Source: Verrucomicrobiota bacterium (GTDB lineage: Bacteria > Verrucomicrobiota > Kiritimatiellia > CAIQIC01). Taken from it: a stretch of 64,000 nt of DNA. The position numbers and the translations under genes are program-made. The stretch is from contig SCQF01000053.1 of assembly GCA_004321905.1 (NCBI GenBank), positions 1 to 64,000 of the forward strand, written 5' to 3'. Numbering within the stretch: position 1 is the stretch's first letter; each line of letters starts with the position of its first letter. Shown here piece by piece: positions 60,607 to 64,000 of the stretch. The notes below the pieces were generated by a model. It saw only the letters and a list, made by a program, of their open reading frames with translations, made no database searches and had not been told where the DNA came from.

Positions 60607-63117
60607 ATGAGCCTCACAACGAAAACAATGGGCTGGGCCTTGACACTTGCCGCGCTGTGCGCGACACCCGTCATGGCCAGCGAAGCGGACTTGGTGCTGC
60701 CCGATTTGGGCGTCAAGTTCTTCAACGGCGCGATTTCCGGTACCGCGTTGATGATGATCGGCATTTTGGTGTGCGCGGTCGGCTTGGTCTTCGGGTTGGT
60801 GCAATACACCAAAACGAAAAACCTGCCGGTGCACGCCTCGATGCGCGATGTTTCCAACATCATCTGGGAAACCTGCAAAAGCTACCTCGCCCAGCAAGGT
60901 AAGTTCCTCGCGATTCTCTGGGTGCTGATCGCCGCGTGCATGGTTTACTATTTCATGTTCCTGCAGAAGATGCCGACGACCAGCGTAGCCATTATCCTTG
61001 GCGCTTCGATCCTCGGTATCCTCGGCTCCTACGGCGTCGCCTGGTTCGGCATGCGCATCAACACCTTCGCCAACAGCCGTAGCGCCTTCGCGGCGTTGCG
61101 CGGCACCCCGTGGGAAGCGCTGGCCATCCCGATGCGTTCGGGCATGAGCGTCGGCACCCTGCTGGTCGCGGTCGAACTGTTCTTCATGATCTGCATCCTG
61201 ATTTTCCTCCCCAGCGAGCTGCGCGGCCCCTGCTTCATCGGCTTCGCGATCGGCGAATCGCTCGGCGCTTCGGCCCTGCGTATCTGCGGCGGTATCTTCA
61301 CCAAGATCGCCGACATCGGTTCCGACCTGATGAAGATCGTCTTCAAGCTCCCGGAGGATGATCCCAAGAACCCCGGTGTCGTCGCGGATTGCACCGGTGA
61401 CAACGCCGGCGACAGCGTCGGCCCGACCGCCGACGGCTTCGAGACTTACGGCGTGACCGGCGTCGCGCTGATCACCTTCCTCGCGCTCGTGCTCGGCGCG
61501 GGCGCGCTCTGCGCCCAGATGATCGTCTGGATCTTCGTCATGCGCATCCTGATGATCCTGACCTCGCTCGTTTCTTACTTCATCAACGACGTCTACTTCA
61601 GCGCAAAACTGAAAGACGCCAAGGCCTTCGACCCAGAAGAGCCCCTGACCGTGCTCGTGTGGCTGACCTCGATCGTCTCGATCATCGTCACCTACGCCGC
61701 CAGCTACTTCCTGCTCCCGGCCGGCCCCGGCATTGATAAGAACCTCTGGTGGGTGCTCTCCACGATCATCTCCTGCGGCACGCTCGCGGGCGCGCTGATC
61801 CCGGAATTCACCAAGGTCTTCACCAGCACCAACGCCAAACACGTCAAGGAGGTGGTCACCGCATCCAAACAGGGCGGTGCTTCGCTGAACATTCTCTCCG
61901 GTTTCGTGGCCGGTAACTTCAGCGCCTTCTGGGAAGGCCTGACGATGCTCGTACTGATGCTCGTCGCCGCCCTCTTGGCCATGAATCCCTCCGTAGCCAA
62001 CCTGATGCCGGCGGGTCTCGAGTTTGCCGCGCCAATCTTCGCGTTCGGCCTCGTCGCCTTCGGCTTCCTCGGCATGGGCCCGGTGACCATCGCCGTGGAT
62101 AGCTTTGGCCCGGTCTCCGACAACGCACAGAGTGTCTATGAACTCTCCCGAATTGAATCCATCCCGAACATCTCCAAGGAGATTGAGAAGGACTTCGGTT
62201 TCAAGCCCGACTTCGAGAACGCCAAGCTTAACCTTGAGCGCAATGATGGCGCGGGCAATACCTTCAAAGCCACCGCCAAGCCCGTGCTGATCGGCACCGC
62301 CGTAGTCGGCGCCACCACGATGATCTTCGGCATCATCCTGATGCTCGGCAAGGCCAAGGCGCTCGCGCTCGCGCAAGCGGCCGGCGTTTCCGTCGCGGAA
62401 CACGTTCCGCTGACTGCCGCGCAGGTCAAGGCTGGCATTGACTTCGTCATCTCCAGCTTGAGCCTCGTGCGCCCAGAGATCGTCCTCGGCCTGCTGATGG
62501 GCGGCGCGGTCATCTACTGGTTCACCGGCGCGGCCACGCAGGCGGTCGTCACGGGTTCCTATCGTGCGGTCGTCTACATCAAAGAGAACATGAACCTGAA
62601 CGCGGCGACGGCCTCGATCGAGGACAGCAAGGAAGTCGTGAAGATTTGCACGATCTATGCCCAGAAAGGCATGTTCAACATCTTCGTGGCCGTCTTCTGT
62701 TTCGCCCTGTCGCTGGCGTTCTTCAACCCGTTCTTTTTCATCGGTTACCTGATTTCCATCGCGTTCTTCGGCCTCTATCAGGCCATCTTCATGGCGAACG
62801 CCGGCGGTGCTTGGGACAACGCCAAGAAGATCGTCGAGGTTGACCTGCGCGCCAAGGGCACCGACCTGCACGCCGCGACCGTCGTCGGCGACACCGTGGG
62901 CGATCCATTCAAGGACACCTCCTCGGTCGCCATGAACCCGATCATCAAGTTCACGACGCTGTTCGGTTTGCTTGCGACGGAAATTGCCGTGGCCATGACC
63001 AACAGTACGATGAAATACACCATCGGCGGCGTGATTTTCTTGATCGCCCTCGTCTTCGTGTACCGCTCCTTCTACGGGATGCGGATTCCTGAAGACAAGG
63101 CGACGGCCAAGACCTAA
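60607..63117 (+). CDS. hppA: membrane-bound pyrophosphatase (K+-independent-type signature)
   Basis: VVADCTGDNAGDSVGPTADGFETYG; GNTFKATAK at the K+-dependence site; GGAWDNAKK; many TM helices. Confidence 0.95.
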   Translation: MSLTTKTMGWALTLAALCATPVMASEADLVLPDLGVKFFNGAISGTALMMIGILVCAVGLVFGLVQYTKTKNLPVHASMRDVSNIIWETCKSYLAQQGKFLAILWVLIAACMVYYFMFLQKMPTTSVAIILGASILGILGSYGVAWFGMRINTFANSRSAFAALRGTPWEALAIPMRSGMSVGTLLVAVELFFMICILIFLPSELRGPCFIGFAIGESLGASALRICGGIFTKIADIGSDLMKIVFKLPEDDPKNPGVVADCTGDNAGDSVGPTADGFETYGVTGVALITFLALVLGAGALCAQMIVWIFVMRILMILTSLVSYFINDVYFSAKLKDAKAFDPEEPLTVLVWLTSIVSIIVTYAASYFLLPAGPGIDKNLWWVLSTIISCGTLAGALIPEFTKVFTSTNAKHVKEVVTASKQGGASLNILSGFVAGNFSAFWEGLTMLVLMLVAALLAMNPSVANLMPAGLEFAAPIFAFGLVAFGFLGMGPVTIAVDSFGPVSDNAQSVYELSRIESIPNISKEIEKDFGFKPDFENAKLNLERNDGAGNTFKATAKPVLIGTAVVGATTMIFGIILMLGKAKALALAQAAGVSVAEHVPLTAAQVKAGIDFVISSLSLVRPEIVLGLLMGGAVIYWFTGAATQAVVTGSYRAVVYIKENMNLNAATASIEDSKEVVKICTIYAQKGMFNIFVAVFCFALSLAFFNPFFFIGYLISIAFFGLYQAIFMANAGGAWDNAKKIVEVDLRAKGTDLHAATVVGDTVGDPFKDTSSVAMNPIIKFTTLFGLLATEIAVAMTNSTMKYTIGGVIFLIALVFVYRSFYGMRIPEDKATAKT

Positions 63118-63146
63118 GTCGCTCATCCGGTTCATCCGGAGTATGA

Positions 63147-63186
63147 ACGGCCGCGCAGGATACTGCGCGGCCGTTTTGTTTTTTTT
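63147..63186 (+). terminator. Rho-independent terminator after hppA
   Basis: ACGGCCGCGCAG-gata-CTGCGCGGCCGT then T-rich tract. Confidence 0.9.
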
Positions 63187-63194
63187 GAAGCCAC

Positions 63195-63684
63195 GGCAGA
63201 CGAAGATTAAATATGAACTCGATAAGCTGACCGGTATCCTCTACATCAGCCGCATGTTGCACAGTGCGGTCTCCATTATCCAAACAACTACGGGTTTATT
63301 CCACAAACGCACTGCCGCGACCATGACCCGCTCGATATCCTCGTGCTCACGCAGGAGCCGGTGATTCCGGGATGCGTGATGAAAGCCAAGCCCATCGGCC
63401 TGCTGCCGATGCACGACACTGGGCAGGAGGACTTCAAGATCATTGCGGTCCATGCCGACGACCCGATCTATTCCGAATATAGCGACATCTCCCAACTCCC
63501 GCCGTACACGCTCCGCGAAATTCGCCATTTCTTCGAAATCTATAAAGAGCTGGAGAAGACCGGCAAGGTGCAGGTGGATGATTTCCGCGGACGCATTGAC
63601 GCGTTTAGTTGTATCCGTGAAGCAATGAAGGCCTACACCCGTTTCCGCGCGAAACTGCTTCAGTGTCAATATCCAGATTATTAG
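63195..63684 (+). pseudogene. ppa: soluble family I inorganic pyrophosphatase, 5'-truncated and frameshifted
   Basis: TKIKYELDKLTGILYISRMLHSAV then, in another frame from 63271, (L)HYPNNYGFIPQTHCRDHDPLDILVLTQEPVIPGCVMKAKPIGLLPMHD...; no N-terminus or start. Confidence 0.85.
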
Positions 63685-64000
63685 ATAAATTTTGTTGGCG
63701 CCGCGGCTTCGTCACGCACTGCGGGGTTCAAGGATATCGGAGGGGAGCAGCATGGTTCCATGCCGTTGCCTGCAAAGAAACAAGACTGACGCAAAATTGC
63801 ACTACGCTGACGTAAATTAGTCGCTAGGAATGCCGACCTGAAGCCAGTAAATATTACCTCAGTTTTTTCCGCCTGCGGAGCAATTGAGGCGATGTTTTTA
63901 CGGATCGGTAATGGAGAAAGACGGTGTGCTTTATGCCTTTTCTACCGGCCACCTGGCTGAAAACCGGCGGACTAGTTTTGATACTGACCGGCCTAGTCGG

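Noticed and set aside
60523-63135. 870-aa minus-strand ORF antisense to hppA
   Set aside because: Fully opposite a well-supported pyrophosphatase; composition (D/E/H/R-rich) is typical of antisense frames in GC-rich genes.

Overview
GC-rich bacterial chromosome segment, probably PVC-superphylum (Verrucomicrobiota/Kiritimatiellota-like; inferred from gene style and repeat content, not proven). Mostly housekeeping genes: a GT4 glycosyltransferase cluster, an RhlE-like helicase, an ABC-F ATPase, an M50 protease, an RRM protein, valS, glmM, nadB, speA, lnt, prfB (programmed +1 frameshift), uvrB, nadC, a complete MoxR/DUF58/Bat operon, tRNA-Thr(CGT), nfi, serS, rpe, lepA, lepB, glgA, rnr, rnpB, tkt, an OLD-family ATPase, a macro-domain gene, thrS-infC and hppA. 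The strongest unexplained signal is a dispersed 19-bp palindrome, TTTTCCAAG-S-CTTGGAAAA, with about 35 clear or degenerate copies. It usually occurs as pairs (one triplet) whose repeat-to-repeat distance is 31-32 bp, about three helical turns. The copies hug gene boundaries, sit on both sides of genes in all orientations, and are sometimes captured inside the coding termini. A second family has 26-bp paired arms ending in GGTAGGGCG (one copy in frame inside lnt). A third class shares a double-hairpin architecture but little sequence. Several gene remnants occur: ppa beside hppA, a Gfo/Idh/MocA tail after tRNA-Thr, and a HEPN gene ending right after its catalytic motif. All calls were made by eye from the sequence and the supplied ORF track; no database search was run.
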